NCBI RefSeq assembly: GCF_000238775.2
Contig: NZ_AFEJ02000001.1
Location: forward strand, 4,278,001 to 4,342,000
Reading direction: 5' to 3'
DNA from: Acaryochloris sp. CCMEE 5410
GTDB taxonomy: Bacteria; Cyanobacteriota; Cyanobacteriia; Thermosynechococcales; Thermosynechococcaceae
DNA length: 64,000 nt
Shown: positions 30,688 through 40,027 of the stretch, piece by piece
Numbering within the stretch: the first letter of the stretch is position 1
How the letters are laid out: the number at the start of each line of letters is the position of its first letter
Notes under the pieces: model-generated
The model's input: the letters and a program-made list of their open reading frames with translations, nothing else
Database searches by the model: none
What the model was told of the DNA's origin: nothing
Translations under genes and position numbers: made by a program

Positions 30688-31284
30688 CTATTTCATTAAG
30701 CCCATCGTGTGCTTCCAGGACAACTCTTTACGCAAAATATCGAGAGCTCTGCGATCGCTACCGTCAAATAGGGGACTAATTTGCCCAAGAACCTGCTCAA
30801 CAAGCTGTGAGGCAAATGCTCCTCCAGATCGTAATAGATGGCTGTAATAGCCAAATTGGGGTTGATGTGTGCGATCTAAATGAAAGGCGTGGATATCATC
30901 CGTGGTCATCGTCCACACTGGTGTATTCACTGGAACAACCAAGCTTGGAATACCTTGATCGCCGTAAGCATCTGATTGGTCCTGAACCAGTACACCAATG
31001 AGAACACACCAGAGCAAGGTTCGAGTTTCTCGGATTAAATCGGGCGTAAAGAAGGGATCCGGCTGACTGACTAAGCGTGGCCCTGAACTGAGATAGGCGG
31101 GATTAAATAATTGAGAGTTATAGACCAGCCCCACAGCCCAATGTCGATCTTCAGTTTCAAGCTTGACGAAGCAGCCAAACCCATAGTCATCCGGTCGAGG
31201 AGGGGTCAAGACTTCCATGGCATCATCCACTTGGATGACGTAGTCGCAATGTGAATCTGATTTAACAACTTTTCCGAGTTTCAT
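30688..31284 (-). CDS. HAS-barrel domain protein
   Basis: About 198 residues from the ATG at 31284 (frame opens at a TTG 6 nt earlier). The N-terminal half, MKLGKVVKSDSHCDYVIQVD with YGFGCFVKLETEDRHWAVGLVYN, is a beta-rich HAS-barrel, the domain found at the N-terminus of HerA-type ATPases. The C-terminal half is helical with RALDILRKELSWKHTMG. Here the barrel stands alone without an ATPase, as in a cyanobacterial conserved family. Role unknown; association with DNA-processing ATPases is only by domain kinship. Confidence 0.72.
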   Translation of the reverse strand: MKLGKVVKSDSHCDYVIQVDDAMEVLTPPRPDDYGFGCFVKLETEDRHWAVGLVYNSQLFNPAYLSSGPRLVSQPDPFFTPDLIRETRTLLWCVLIGVLVQDQSDAYGDQGIPSLVVPVNTPVWTMTTDDIHAFHLDRTHQPQFGYYSHLLRSGGAFASQLVEQVLGQISPLFDGSDRRALDILRKELSWKHTMGLMK

Positions 31285-31401
31285 ACTCAAGAGTTAGGCT
31301 ATGTTTGCTTGAATTCTAGATGCCTTCATCTGTTATTGGTGTCAGCTTACAAAGACTTAAGACCTGTGGCAGCTATACAGCCGTAAATGCAAGGCTAATG
31401 T

Positions 31402-31713
31402 CTAAGCCTGGGGAGCTTTAGAGGTGTTCTGTGAACCATGTCCATGGGTGGGACAAGGCGGTGCACTAATGGATCGATCCAGCCAACCTACGGCTTGCTG
31501 TAAGCGCAGTAAGCCTTCTTCAGACTGATCATTAAGGAGAAATACAATCGCAGTAGCAGCCTGCTCTAATGCTCGAGCCCGACGGTTACCTTTGAGGCGA
31601 TGCCAATCCCCAGAGGTAATAGTTAACTGTTCTACCAGTTTGCGAGCAGTTTCGAGGGTAACCTCTGTTGAGGTGGATAGCTTAGAAGACTGAGTGGGAG
31701 AGTCGGATGACAT
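31402..31713 (-). CDS. Small conserved cyanobacterial protein (DUF6439-like)
   Basis: 103 residues. A Ser/Thr-rich N-terminus precedes a helical core ETARKLVEQLTITSGDWHRL then KGNRRARALEQAATAIVFLL, and the tail has a Pro/Cys/His stretch (SAPPCPTHGHGS). The core resembles a short cyanobacterial family that I think is DUF6439. Function unknown. Upstream of it, on the other strand, lies the 6S RNA promoter region. Confidence 0.65.
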   Translation of the reverse strand: MSSDSPTQSSKLSTSTEVTLETARKLVEQLTITSGDWHRLKGNRRARALEQAATAIVFLLNDQSEEGLLRLQQAVGWLDRSISAPPCPTHGHGSQNTSKAPQA

Positions 31714-31839
31714 ATGCAGATCCTAAATTGTGCCTGAAGCTGATTGTAATAGGGGTATCCTAATTGTGTCAGGCTCAGGTATTTACCGAACTCTTGACTT
31801 TAAGTGGGCTGATACAGAAATCCCTGTTACAATGCCCAC

Positions 31840-32030
31840 TAGCGATTCCTGCGACGTTGGTGACTGCCAATATTGTTTTTTGATCTATACCTTTAACGCT
31901 AGGGAGCCATTTGCTCGATGGCAGTAGACCAAGCTTGTACTTGGAAACTTTAAATCGATGTTTTCAACTCCCACCTGGATGATTCCAGGTCAAAAACTGA
32001 GGTAAGACGGCGTTGCGGGAAAAGCACCTC
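31840..32030 (+). ncRNA. ssaA: Probable 6S RNA
   Basis: A region of about 190 nt whose ends pair: TCCTGCGACG (31847-31856) with CGTTGCGGGA (32011-32020), ten consecutive pairs including G-U. Inside, TGGTGACTGCCA pairs with TGGCAGTAGACCA to form a long internal arm, and ACCTGGA/TCCAGGT forms a small hairpin just before the 3' closing strand. This arrangement (closing stem, open centre, terminal arm, small 3' hairpin) is that of 6S RNA, the RNA that mimics an open promoter and binds RNA polymerase holoenzyme. A -10-like TACAAT lies at 31828-31833. The exact ends are estimates. Confidence 0.62.
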
Positions 32031-32045
32031 AAAAAAAGGTTTTTA

Positions 32046-32081
32046 AAAAGAAGAACCCCAGTCACCTGGGGTTCTTCTTTT
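32046..32081. terminator. Bidirectional terminator between 6S RNA and tRNA-Leu
   Basis: AAAAGAAGAACCCCAG (32046-32061) and CTGGGGTTCTTCTTTT (32066-32081) are a perfect 16-bp inverted repeat with loop TCAC. T-runs follow on both strands, so it can end both the rightward 6S RNA and the leftward tRNA-Leu transcript, whose 3' end is only 4 bp away. Confidence 0.85.
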
Positions 32082-32084
32082 GGA

Positions 32085-32412
32085 TGGGGGCGGAGGGACT
32101 TGAACCCTCACGACCTTACCGGTCAACGGATTTTCATTCTCCTGCTGCTTTCGCAGCTGCCAATGTGGTTTTGAGAATTGGACTCTCCCTTTACCCGCGC
32201 CATACCTCAAGATTTGTTTTGAGTCGCGTGAGGGTAGCTCCCGTCGAGTCTCTGCACCTTCCAAATCAGTTATGACTTGGCTTGGCTCAGGATTGCCTTG
32301 TCTGAACGTTCAGATTTAGGTTTCCCTGAGTTTGAGAGCATTCACTTACAAGATTTCTCCTGTAAGGCTCAGCTTTCTAAGTCCGTAGCGTCTACCATTC
32401 CGCCACGCCCCC
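32085..32412 (-). tRNA. trnL-UAA: tRNA-Leu(UAA) with group I intron
   Basis: The 5' exon is 32412-32379 (GGGGGCGTGGCGG... to CTACGGACTT) and the 3' exon 32134-32085 (AAAATCCGTTG... to TCCGCCCCCA). Spliced, the two give a class II tRNA: acceptor stem GGGGGCG/CGCCCCC, anticodon loop CUUAAAA with anticodon UAA, a long variable arm, the T-loop GGTTCAAGTCC and discriminator A. CCA is not encoded. The split after the first anticodon base is the position of the ancient cyanobacterial and plastid trnL intron. Confidence 0.95.
32135..32378 (-). ncRNA. Group I intron of tRNA-Leu(UAA)
   Basis: 244-nt intron. It interrupts the anticodon after U34 and ends in the terminal G (complement of c32135). The core contains ACTCGACGGGAGCTACCC and GGGAGAGTCCAATTCTC, conserved segments of the self-splicing group IC3 intron known from Anabaena and plastids. 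No homing-endonuclease frame is inside. Confidence 0.92.
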
Positions 32413-32559
32413 TTATTGCTTGGACTACAATAGCACGGGATTATGACAAGTTTGCAAGTCAATTTGGTCGTGTCTCAAACAATTGTGGGGTAGTAGAGCA
32501 TCTCATGCCAGTGACATGCGCAACCAGCTAGTGCTGCTGTTGTTTTCAGCCAAGTGAAG

Positions 32560-33110
32560 CCAATTGAAATAACTCACCACTCACCGAGCGATGATCTTTG
32601 GTTCAGACTCAGACTTTGCCAAACTTATTCTGGCGGCGATGTCATCGTAAGGTTTGCTGACGGACAACCCCATTAGTGTGCTTCAATCCTTGTGCCCAGT
32701 CTTTAGCGTTGTAGGGGCTAATCTCTGAAGCTAAGACATGCTCATACCTGCCTCAATCATCACTATTCCTAGCGTTGTTATCGGTATTGCCTTCAGAACT
32801 GCTTGTCAGTTCATCTGAATGAAGAGTCGGTATGTATTCTGACGTGACAGATTGACGCCAAGCCGTTGTCGTTCGCTAACTCAATTGCTACCCTACCTCT
32901 AACTCTTAGGTGAGACAGTGCTTTGGCTTTTGTTCAGAAAAGACCACATCTCATCAGCACTGCTATCATCAGTATCGATTGCTGGAGCAGTTCCATTACC
33001 GAGAAATTGAGAGCGCTGGCTGGCAGCACGGACAAGCGCATCAATAAATTGGTGTTTCCTTTATATCAAACGGTATCAGGTCGCTCAAACCCATCAAATA
33101 GATGTTGCTG
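32560..33110 (-). pseudogene. Heavily decayed IS1-type transposase remnant
   Basis: On the minus strand a short frame around 32958-32930 reads SADEMWSFLNKSQS. DEMWSF is the signature surrounding a catalytic Asp in IS1 transposases. Flanking DNA on both sides has no long frame and is riddled with stops, so limits are approximate. The rest of the 32413-33383 stretch has no recognisable gene. Confidence 0.33.
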
Positions 33111-33383
33111 CTTGCTAGGTAAACGGAAGAGTTCTGAGTTCAGCAGAGTGGTCTCGATCTAGTAGACCAAATAGCACAAGGTTGATTCAGGAACCTCCCA
33201 ATCCCCGCCAATATGTAAACAAATCAGAGATTCTCGTCAATATTGAAGGACTACCAATAGTTAATCAGGACGGCAACATTTCGAAGATCACCCTGCATTG
33301 AAGTGACCCAGGTGATCAGTGCGCCATTCAGGAGCAAGAGTGTGAAGGGTGGATTTTTGAGTTTAGTTCGTCGTTTGTAGCCC

Positions 33384-34704
33384 TGAGCCTGACTGCCTGA
33401 CAGAAGTATCTCAAAGCCTTTATTTTCATAGTCTTTGAGAAAAGAGTGGAGCGACATGTGAAGCTAGATTTAAGCACAAATCAGCGTTACTCAAATGTCA
33501 GGCTCCACCCAAATTTATCGTCAACTGTTCTCCTTTTTACGTCAACACAGCCATTATCGAGATTTGCGTCATCTCATGACCCTGGGATGGATGGTGAGCG
33601 CCTTAATCTGCAGTGAACGATTATGCTTATCTGCTTGGAATCCTATGTCCCCTGCCGAGCAAAAAAGCCCAAAGTGTCGAGCGTCGCTGGCAACGCTTTC
33701 TGTGCAATCCGCTCATTGATGTCCACAAACTGTATGTCCCTTTGGTCCTTCTAGCGCTTAAGAACTGGCGAACCCATCGCCTTTACCTAGCGATGGATAC
33801 CACGGTTTTATGGAATGAATACTGCATGATTCATGTATCCGTTGTCTGCTGTGGCAGAGCAGTACCGTTGTTATGGAAAGTATTAGAGCACAAGAGTGCG
33901 GCGGTTGCTTTTGAGGAATATCAACCGCTATTGCGTCAGGCCCGTTGGTTATTACGGCAGCATCCAGATGTCATGTTGTTAGCAGATCGTGGGTTCGCGA
34001 ACCATCAACTGATGAGCTGGTTACAGCAGAGCCGTTGGCATTACTGTCTGCGTATCCCATGTGATGTCCTTCTCCATGGCCCCCGTCAATGTCCAAGAGA
34101 AGTCCGTAGGTTATGGCCATCCAAAGGAGAAGCTCTCCTCTACCGTAATGTCGGGCTTTGGGATGATGGCCTCTATCGGTGCAATTTGGTACTGGCGAAT
34201 ATCCGAGGCGTAAAAGAACCATGGGCAGTGATTACAGATGAATCACCCTCGTTACAAACCTTGTGGCAATACGCCTTGAGGTTTCGGGTGGAAGAATTAT
34301 TCCTCGATAGTAAATCTGGTGTGTTTGAGCTTGAAGAGTCGAAAATTCGCTGTGCTGATGCTCTGGAGAGGCTGTACCTGATTGCTGCTGTGGCACTGCT
34401 ATACAGCACGACTCAGGGGATGGCTGTTCATATTAAAGGGCTACGCCAACAGGTTGATCCCCATTGGCACAGAGGCATTAGCTATCTCAAGATTGGATTG
34501 CGGTGGCTCAAGGGGGTGGTCCATAAAGGACGGGAGTTGTTGATGCCAGTCCCCTTATTCACCAAGGATCCGCAACCGTGTTTTGCCTCTAAAAAAGCTC
34601 AAAAGAAACACTACAACAAAATCTGGTTCTCTCGTATCCGCTCTCTACAGTGCAAAGCTTTATGAGCTATGGAATACAAAGATCTGTCAGGTAGTCAGGG
34701 CTCA
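33384..34704 (+). mobile_element. IS4-family insertion sequence
   Basis: About 1.3 kb, bounded by inverted repeats: TGAGCCTGACTGCCTGACAG on the left (33384-33403) and, inverted, TGAGCCCTGACTACCTGACA on the right (from 34704). They differ by one inserted C and one substitution. A single transposase reading direction fills the interior. I found no target-site duplication outside the repeats, so the ends may have recombined since insertion. Confidence 0.75.
33495..34665 (+). pseudogene. IS4-family transposase with a single frame break at a run of six A
   Basis: The N-terminus starts at 33495 (MSGSTQIYRQLFSFLRQHSH) and reads in frame to SPAEQK. The remainder is in the next frame (33613-34665), ending at SLQCKAL. 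The two match up at GAGCAAAAAAGCC near 33660: with one A fewer, the product reads PAEQKAQSVERRWQRFL without interruption. The DDE residues are in the second part: D in LAMDTTVLW, D in MLLADRGFA and E in FRVEELFLDSKSG. It is either a recent inactivating insertion or a slippage site that yields some full-length protein. Confidence 0.8.
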
Positions 34705-34827
34705 AGACTAGATTGCAAAGCCAATGATACACAGAATATAAATATTTTGAACCTAATGCTTTATGAAAAAACCAGTCTTTCAGTTCAGTGTTCTGTTGTA
34801 AATATCTTTAGCGAACTTGCTAAATTT

Positions 34828-35586
34828 TTATAATTTTCTGTATTTTATTAATGCTCGAATAGCATAGTTTAAAAAACTCCAAATCGAACGAGATAAGCTT
34901 AGTTTTTCTATGTCTCGGTAAACTTTCCATACTTCTAATGCTGAACGAAACTTATTGCGAGATATAGAACCACTCATAATACGATATCGCATTAAATCTT
35001 TGTCTAACCCATAGGCTGTTAACCCTGATTTTAATATTTCTAAAAAACATACAAAGTCGTCATAATAGACTGACTGCATTGTGATACGCTTACACTTTAT
35101 CTTATCTATCAGAACGGTTGAAGTGGCTATTGCAGTATTTCCAAGGAAATCTTGATAGTTCAGAGTATCAGGAACAGGTATATACTGCCCAATTTTGGAG
35201 CCATCAGCATTGGTTCTCCTGAATCCAGTGAAAATGATTGCAGCATTATTCTTCACCGCAAATTCTATAGATTTTTCAAGTTTTTGTGGTAGCCAATAAT
35301 CATCACTATCTAAGAACGCTATCCATCTTCCATTAGCATTCTCGAGACCCATATTCCTAGTAGCTGCAGGGCCACTATTGACAGGCATATGGTAGAGCTT
35401 AATTCTTGTGTCTTTCTCACACCAATACTCGACAAGTTTACATGTATTATCCGATGAGCAATCATCAATTATTATCATTTCCCAATCACAATATGTTTGA
35501 GAAATTACTGATTTAATTGTTTCTTCAATATGATTCGAAGCACAATATGCTGGAACAATAATTGAAACAAGATTGCTATTAAGCAT
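34828..35586 (-). CDS. Family 2 glycosyltransferase
   Basis: 252 residues, GT-A fold. The N-terminus LVSIIVPAYCASNHIEETIK is the nucleotide-sugar binding strand. IIIDDCSSDNT holds the first Asp pair, and IAFLDSDDYW near 90 is the DxD-like metal site. The C-terminal part is helical without membrane segments. It probably adds a sugar to the lipid-linked repeat unit of the surface glycan. It starts 4 bp downstream of the polymerase gene's stop and is the last gene of this leftward run. Confidence 0.9.
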   Translation of the reverse strand: MLNSNLVSIIVPAYCASNHIEETIKSVISQTYCDWEMIIIDDCSSDNTCKLVEYWCEKDTRIKLYHMPVNSGPAATRNMGLENANGRWIAFLDSDDYWLPQKLEKSIEFAVKNNAAIIFTGFRRTNADGSKIGQYIPVPDTLNYQDFLGNTAIATSTVLIDKIKCKRITMQSVYYDDFVCFLEILKSGLTAYGLDKDLMRYRIMSGSISRNKFRSALEVWKVYRDIEKLSLSRSIWSFLNYAIRALIKYRKL

Positions 35587-35590
35587 ATTA

Positions 35591-36859
35591 CTAATGAGCT
35601 GAACTAATTACTTTGCCTTTTCTGTTATATACTGCTGGCCAGCATATAAAAATACTAATAAATGCAAAAGGGTAACTAAGAATATCTACAGCACAAAGAA
35701 AAGGAGATAAAAGAGAAATAGTTTCGATAAAATGTGATAAGAAAAAATTTAAATAACTACCTTTATTTTTCTTCATTAAGATATAAGATATCTTAGCTAA
35801 ATACCCAAGAATGATTGCAAAAAGACAGGTGCCTAGGAAGGAATATTGGTAATATACCGCCCCTGGTAGTGAAGGGAATCTACCAACTAAGATCCAGTCA
35901 GTATCAACAGAGATCTCAACCCCAAGTCTAGATAGTAACGAGTAAAAATAGTTAAATATAATTACCTTATCTTCTACAGGACTAGATAGTAGTTTAACCG
36001 TTGTAGAAAGACTATGAGTGAGATATGAAAAACCCAAATTTATAACTGCTAATATTGAGCCAATGATAGGTGTATTTGAACAAAAATCTTCAAACCACTT
36101 ATCTTGGGAAAGTCCAAGAAAGTTAAGTATATGATTAGCATATAAAACGATGTGCTGATCACTAGCTTGGCTGCGCCATACGAAAACTAGAAGTAGATAA
36201 ATTAGTAAGGAAATGATTAGTGCTCGTATAGTAATTCGATACTGAATCTTGTTAAAAAGTTTTTCTGATGGCAATCGACTATCTGAGAAATACGAAGAAA
36301 CCATAAATGCAATCATTAAAAATATATTGGATCTCCCTCCGGTTATGAGACCATTAATTAAAGATATTGTAAAAACTATAAAAAAGAATCTTATGCGTGT
36401 CGAATTTGGGAGCTTTACTGAACGTTTCATTAATAAAATAACAGCTAAGAAATAACTGTTGCCAAGTAAATATCCCAGTACACTGAAAATCGATGATATG
36501 CTTCCATCTCGCTCTTCACCAAAAGTTTTCCACTGCTCTCTTGCTACGCTAAAACCTTGAGAAAAGTCAATTCCTTGAATCGCTACTTTATCAATGATAA
36601 GGGCCAATAAACCAATCATCGAGAGGTATATACAAAACCTCAGATATTTTTTTGTTGTTTTGGGATTAGAGAAAAGTGGTTCACACTTTTTAGATTTCAC
36701 AAATTTACTTGGAATTAGTTTGTATGCCAGTGAGAAACAAATGGCAAATAAAAATTGAATTGATAATGCATAATTAATTTCTCCATAGATAGACTCAATG
36801 GGCTGGATGATAAAAATCATCCAGTAACTAATCCATATTATCCAAAATCTTGTAAGCAT
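35591..36859 (-). CDS. O-antigen polymerase-like membrane protein (Wzy type)
   Basis: 422 residues, AT-rich codon use, with about ten to twelve hydrophobic segments and a large loop around 235-320 (SQASDQHIVLYANHILNFLG and on), the layout of Wzy/EpsG-type repeat-unit polymerases. The family is poorly conserved, so assignment rests on topology, the GGRSNIFLMIAFM segment near 175 and position between flippase and glycosyltransferase genes. It would polymerise the lipid-linked repeat at the periplasmic face. Confidence 0.7.
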   Translation of the reverse strand: MLTRFWIIWISYWMIFIIQPIESIYGEINYALSIQFLFAICFSLAYKLIPSKFVKSKKCEPLFSNPKTTKKYLRFCIYLSMIGLLALIIDKVAIQGIDFSQGFSVAREQWKTFGEERDGSISSIFSVLGYLLGNSYFLAVILLMKRSVKLPNSTRIRFFFIVFTISLINGLITGGRSNIFLMIAFMVSSYFSDSRLPSEKLFNKIQYRITIRALIISLLIYLLLVFVWRSQASDQHIVLYANHILNFLGLSQDKWFEDFCSNTPIIGSILAVINLGFSYLTHSLSTTVKLLSSPVEDKVIIFNYFYSLLSRLGVEISVDTDWILVGRFPSLPGAVYYQYSFLGTCLFAIILGYLAKISYILMKKNKGSYLNFFLSHFIETISLLSPFLCAVDILSYPFAFISIFICWPAVYNRKGKVISSAH

Positions 36860-37009
36860 ATTTTTGTTGATAATTATTAGAAATAATTACTATGAATTGA
36901 TATAGGTAGATATAAATATGAGATAATGCATATTTGAATTAGTAGACATAAGAAAATATTGAAATAAATCAAATATTCAGAATCCATTGCTTTTGTGCCT
37001 CTAAGAAAG

Positions 37010-38302
37010 TTATAAAGTTTGTGGTTGTTTTCTAAAAGTTGTCTGCCATGATGTAGCCATTGTCACTAAATAATCACTGATACTCAATACTCCTGAAAAA
37101 ACTGCCAAATTGCCAAGGCTTATAATATTAGTGTGGAAGAAATGAATATAAAATATCCATAGAATAATACTGAAAGTTATAGTAAACATTTTTAATGTAA
37201 ATAACTGGATATTATTGCCAGTTATGATTAAAAAACTAGACCAAATACCAGCTATCCGGAATGATGCAGTAACCATAAAATAAGGTAGTAGTGCTTGTAT
37301 GTTTTGGTATTTAGGGAATATATGTATGAATCCATAATTCATAATAAGCCAAATAGCTATGCTTAGCACTGCCCAAGCACAAAATAAGATTCCAGAAATC
37401 TTTAATGATAAAAAGTAGGTGTGAACTTTACCAAAAGTTGCATTGCGACGTACTAGCATTGGAAATACAGTAGTATTGATCAAAGACTGGATCATTTGTC
37501 CAACTATCAAGATAGTTCCTGCAAATGTATAAAGTCCGAAGTCTTCTTTGTTAAAAGTATGTGATGCAATCCATCTATCAATATTAAACATCAGGAATGT
37601 CGTACTAGATGCGAGAAATAGCCAAATGGATGCCTTCCATTGGATATTTGGGAGCTTTCTTATTGCCAGATGTAATGCATGAGTAAACTTAATAGATGCG
37701 TTACGATAAACTGAAACTAGTAATCGATGGATAGTGATGATAACTACCGATGTCTCAGCCACTAATGTTAAGAAAGCTGAGCCAGTGGCACTAGCAATTA
37801 ATCCACCTACTACTATTATCCCTGATGATCTAGCTAGGTACTGTAATGAATATCGAGTAGGTTGTCCACGACTTCGGCTTTCAGTAGTAGCAATTAAAAA
37901 TATTTGCTGAACTAGTCCATGGAGTAGCCCAATTAGCATAAATTTAGTTGGAATTTCTAAAGTTAAGATGTTAGCAATAAAAATAACTAAGAAAATAAAA
38001 CATCCAGATACTGAAGAAACTATAAGACACTGACTGAGTAAAATTGCACCCGACTTTTCATGATGGCGAAGGATCATGATGGGTAAATCTCGTTGCAATA
38101 TGATTTGAAGACCAAGACAATTCAACATATTAAAAGAGCTTGAAACTAAAAGCCCAAAGCTAAATTCTCCAAAAGCTTCAAGTGATAGCAATCTTGCCAT
38201 TAATAGCGTACGAGCCATCATGATGGACATGGCTAGTAGTAGTATCGGAACATACCACAGTTTTTGGAGAGACTGTACTGAATATTTTGTGCGTAAATTC
38301 AT
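37010..38302 (-). CDS. Polysaccharide flippase-like membrane protein (Wzx type)
   Basis: 430 residues with about twelve membrane helices. The N-terminal LARLLSLEAFGEFSFGLLVS pattern (LSxxxFGxFxxxL) is typical of the polysaccharide-specific transporter/Wzx group in the MOP superfamily. It would flip the undecaprenyl-linked repeat unit across the inner membrane before polymerisation. AT-rich like the polymerase gene beside it. Confidence 0.82.
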   Translation of the reverse strand: MNLRTKYSVQSLQKLWYVPILLLAMSIMMARTLLMARLLSLEAFGEFSFGLLVSSSFNMLNCLGLQIILQRDLPIMILRHHEKSGAILLSQCLIVSSVSGCFIFLVIFIANILTLEIPTKFMLIGLLHGLVQQIFLIATTESRSRGQPTRYSLQYLARSSGIIVVGGLIASATGSAFLTLVAETSVVIITIHRLLVSVYRNASIKFTHALHLAIRKLPNIQWKASIWLFLASSTTFLMFNIDRWIASHTFNKEDFGLYTFAGTILIVGQMIQSLINTTVFPMLVRRNATFGKVHTYFLSLKISGILFCAWAVLSIAIWLIMNYGFIHIFPKYQNIQALLPYFMVTASFRIAGIWSSFLIITGNNIQLFTLKMFTITFSIILWIFYIHFFHTNIISLGNLAVFSGVLSISDYLVTMATSWQTTFRKQPQTL

Positions 38303-38473
38303 ATGTTCTTGATATATGATTCTGGTTTTATAAGAATTAAACTTTTAATAAGGAAAGAATAATTTCTTCCCAACTAATATCTTTTTTCCTTAATATATTT
38401 GATGCTCTAATTTATAAGCGGCTGAGAATTAAATACTAGAATAGTGATAGTTTTATATTGTGAATGACTAGCT

Positions 38474-38567
38474 TATAGCGGATTACATAACTATCGAAAC
38501 TACATGATCAGTTTAAAGCCTTGTTAGGAAGGTACTTGGCGTTTCCATAATTCTGAAAGCCGCTATA
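38474..38567. repeat. MITE-like 94-bp element, copy 1
   Basis: Begins TATAGCGG and ends CCGCTATA, with imperfect inverted similarity extending about 27 bp inwards (TATAGCGGATTACATAACTA against TATAGCGGCTTTCAGAATTA). A second copy of identical length lies at 59505-59598 with 5 differences in 94 bp, all transitions. No coding capacity. The ends and the TA tips are in the style of IS630/Tc1-related miniature elements. Confidence 0.85.
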
Positions 38568-38673
38568 ATAAGATCTTTTTAAGGGATCGAGTTTAGATAG
38601 AACTCATTAAAAGTTTTGTATGAAGCTACTAACTCCTTAAAGCTTGGTTGGAAAAGGCATGGAAATAATTTGG

Positions 38674-38814
38674 TTATGGTTTAGGTATTGTCCGTTGTAA
38701 AACACTGTCACTTTTCCCTGCAAACCTTAGGATATTTAAGCTCTCTTCAGTATCGATAATTTTTGAGGATTGGGTCACTCGATGAGAGACAACGGCAATT
38801 TTATTAATCACCAT
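38674..38814 (-). pseudogene. Possible remnant of an ABC-transporter ATPase C-terminus
   Basis: A 46-codon frame starting at the ATG at 38814 reads MVINKIAVVSHRVTQSSKII. It resembles the H-loop region of ABC exporter ATPases (VSHR followed by a short helix and Ile-rich strand), but no Walker A, Q-loop or signature motif is present upstream. Probably a fragment. The rest of 38568-39140 contains no gene that I can support. Confidence 0.22.
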
Positions 38815-39140
38815 CTTTGATTTTTAGGTTTATTGATGTAAATGGATCTGAGGTTAAACCAGAAATCACTAAGATTGTAAATACGTTCTATATCAGAATG
38901 AAATCAGAACATAAGTTGGATTGTGATATGAATAAGGCATACGACTTTAAATATCTCGCTTTGAAATTACCATTCATTTCTGGTCTCTTTTCGACTTTGT
39001 GATTTAGCCTATTCAGTAATTGCAATGTAGATTGTAAACAAGAATAACTTTGACATTTATAATAAAAATATTTAAATTCTAATTATAATTGAATGCTTTG
39101 TGAGATCGAATTTACTGCTTCAAATATAAATTTCAGTTGA

Positions 39141-39998
39141 TTAGCGTGGCTTTTGACAGGTGATTTTTGCTCTTACTGTGAAGATGTCAGGTTTTTCAAA
39201 ATCTTGGAATTCTTGGCTTATGACTAAGTTTTCTGGAGGCTTTTCCCTCTCGGATGAAACTTGTAGAATAATAAAATTGTTTTCTGAAAAAAGACTTATA
39301 TATTCACTATGCCTCATCCTATTGACGAAGTGGAGTGGAGTATTATGTTTAGACCAATCTTGTTCTGAATACTGTAAAAAATTAAAGGGAGAAATACTAT
39401 TGTCTGATCGCGCATAATGGTCAGAGTAGTCAATAAAATTAATGCATAGTCCTTGTGGTTTGAGTATTGTAGAAATGTCGCCAATAAGAAGACGAAGAGC
39501 ATCTCTAGGAATGTGTTCTAGTGTATCTGTCGTATAGAAGACGTCAACAGAATTGGGATGGATGTTGGCATTAGCAAGTGAAGATGGAGCAACATAGTGT
39601 ATGCCAAAATCTTCTATATCGCTAAAAGTTTTGATAGAAGGTAGGGGTACACTTAATTTTTTAGAAAGATAAGATGCAGCTTTCTGAATTAGATACGGTT
39701 TTGCTAGTGGGAATAAGTCGATACAAGTTATCTTCTCCACTCCCAACATACGTAAAGCAATTGCTAGGGCGAGATCTCGTCCAGCACCAATTTCTACATA
39801 ATGTGCTGGAGAAGATGTTTCTCTAGTATTATCGACTTCATATTTGATTTTTTTCGCAGCTATGAGTAATCTTTCAAAGATGTAATCTTTTCGAGGTATC
39901 TCCTTCGTGACATGCCTTTGGAGTCTGTATAATATGTCTTGGGATAAAGGGAAATAATTAATGATTCTGAAAGCGCTTGACTTAGTTTTCCAATGCAT
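39141..39998 (-). CDS. Class I SAM-dependent methyltransferase
   Basis: 285 residues. The SAM-binding motif I reads YVEIGAGRDLALAIALRMLG near residue 67, with acidic motif II in KITCIDLFPLAKP and motif IV-like VDVFYTTDTLEHIPRDAL near 155. The last motif (TTDTLEHIP) is that of class I methyltransferases acting on small molecules or sugars. It lies 29 bp beyond the stop of the next gene upstream (40028) on the same strand. Substrate unknown; in this cluster a sugar or nonulosonic acid is likely. Confidence 0.8.
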   Translation of the reverse strand: MHWKTKSSAFRIINYFPLSQDILYRLQRHVTKEIPRKDYIFERLLIAAKKIKYEVDNTRETSSPAHYVEIGAGRDLALAIALRMLGVEKITCIDLFPLAKPYLIQKAASYLSKKLSVPLPSIKTFSDIEDFGIHYVAPSSLANANIHPNSVDVFYTTDTLEHIPRDALRLLIGDISTILKPQGLCINFIDYSDHYARSDNSISPFNFLQYSEQDWSKHNTPLHFVNRMRHSEYISLFSENNFIILQVSSEREKPPENLVISQEFQDFEKPDIFTVRAKITCQKPR

Positions 39999-40027
39999 AT
40001 TTGATTAAGAATTATAATATGAGTAAA

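Noticed and set aside
31730-31927. 65-codon plus frame upstream of tRNA-Leu
   Set aside because: Overlaps the 6S-like RNA, whose pairing explains the sequence better; no Shine-Dalgarno.
33251-33457. 68-codon minus frame ending near 33251
   Set aside because: Its first third lies inside the IS4 terminal repeat region, so it is a chance junction frame; the remainder matches nothing I know.
32085-34700. tRNA-Leu as the attachment site of the glycan island
   Set aside because: The island lies on the 5' side of the tRNA, no integrase gene is present, and I found no second copy of the tRNA 3' end at the far border.
36249-36455. 68-codon plus frame opposite the Wzy-like gene
   Set aside because: Antisense shadow in AT-rich coding DNA.
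38817-39002. 61-codon plus frame
   Set aside because: No ribosome site, AT-rich low-information product, and the neighbouring DNA looks like gene debris.
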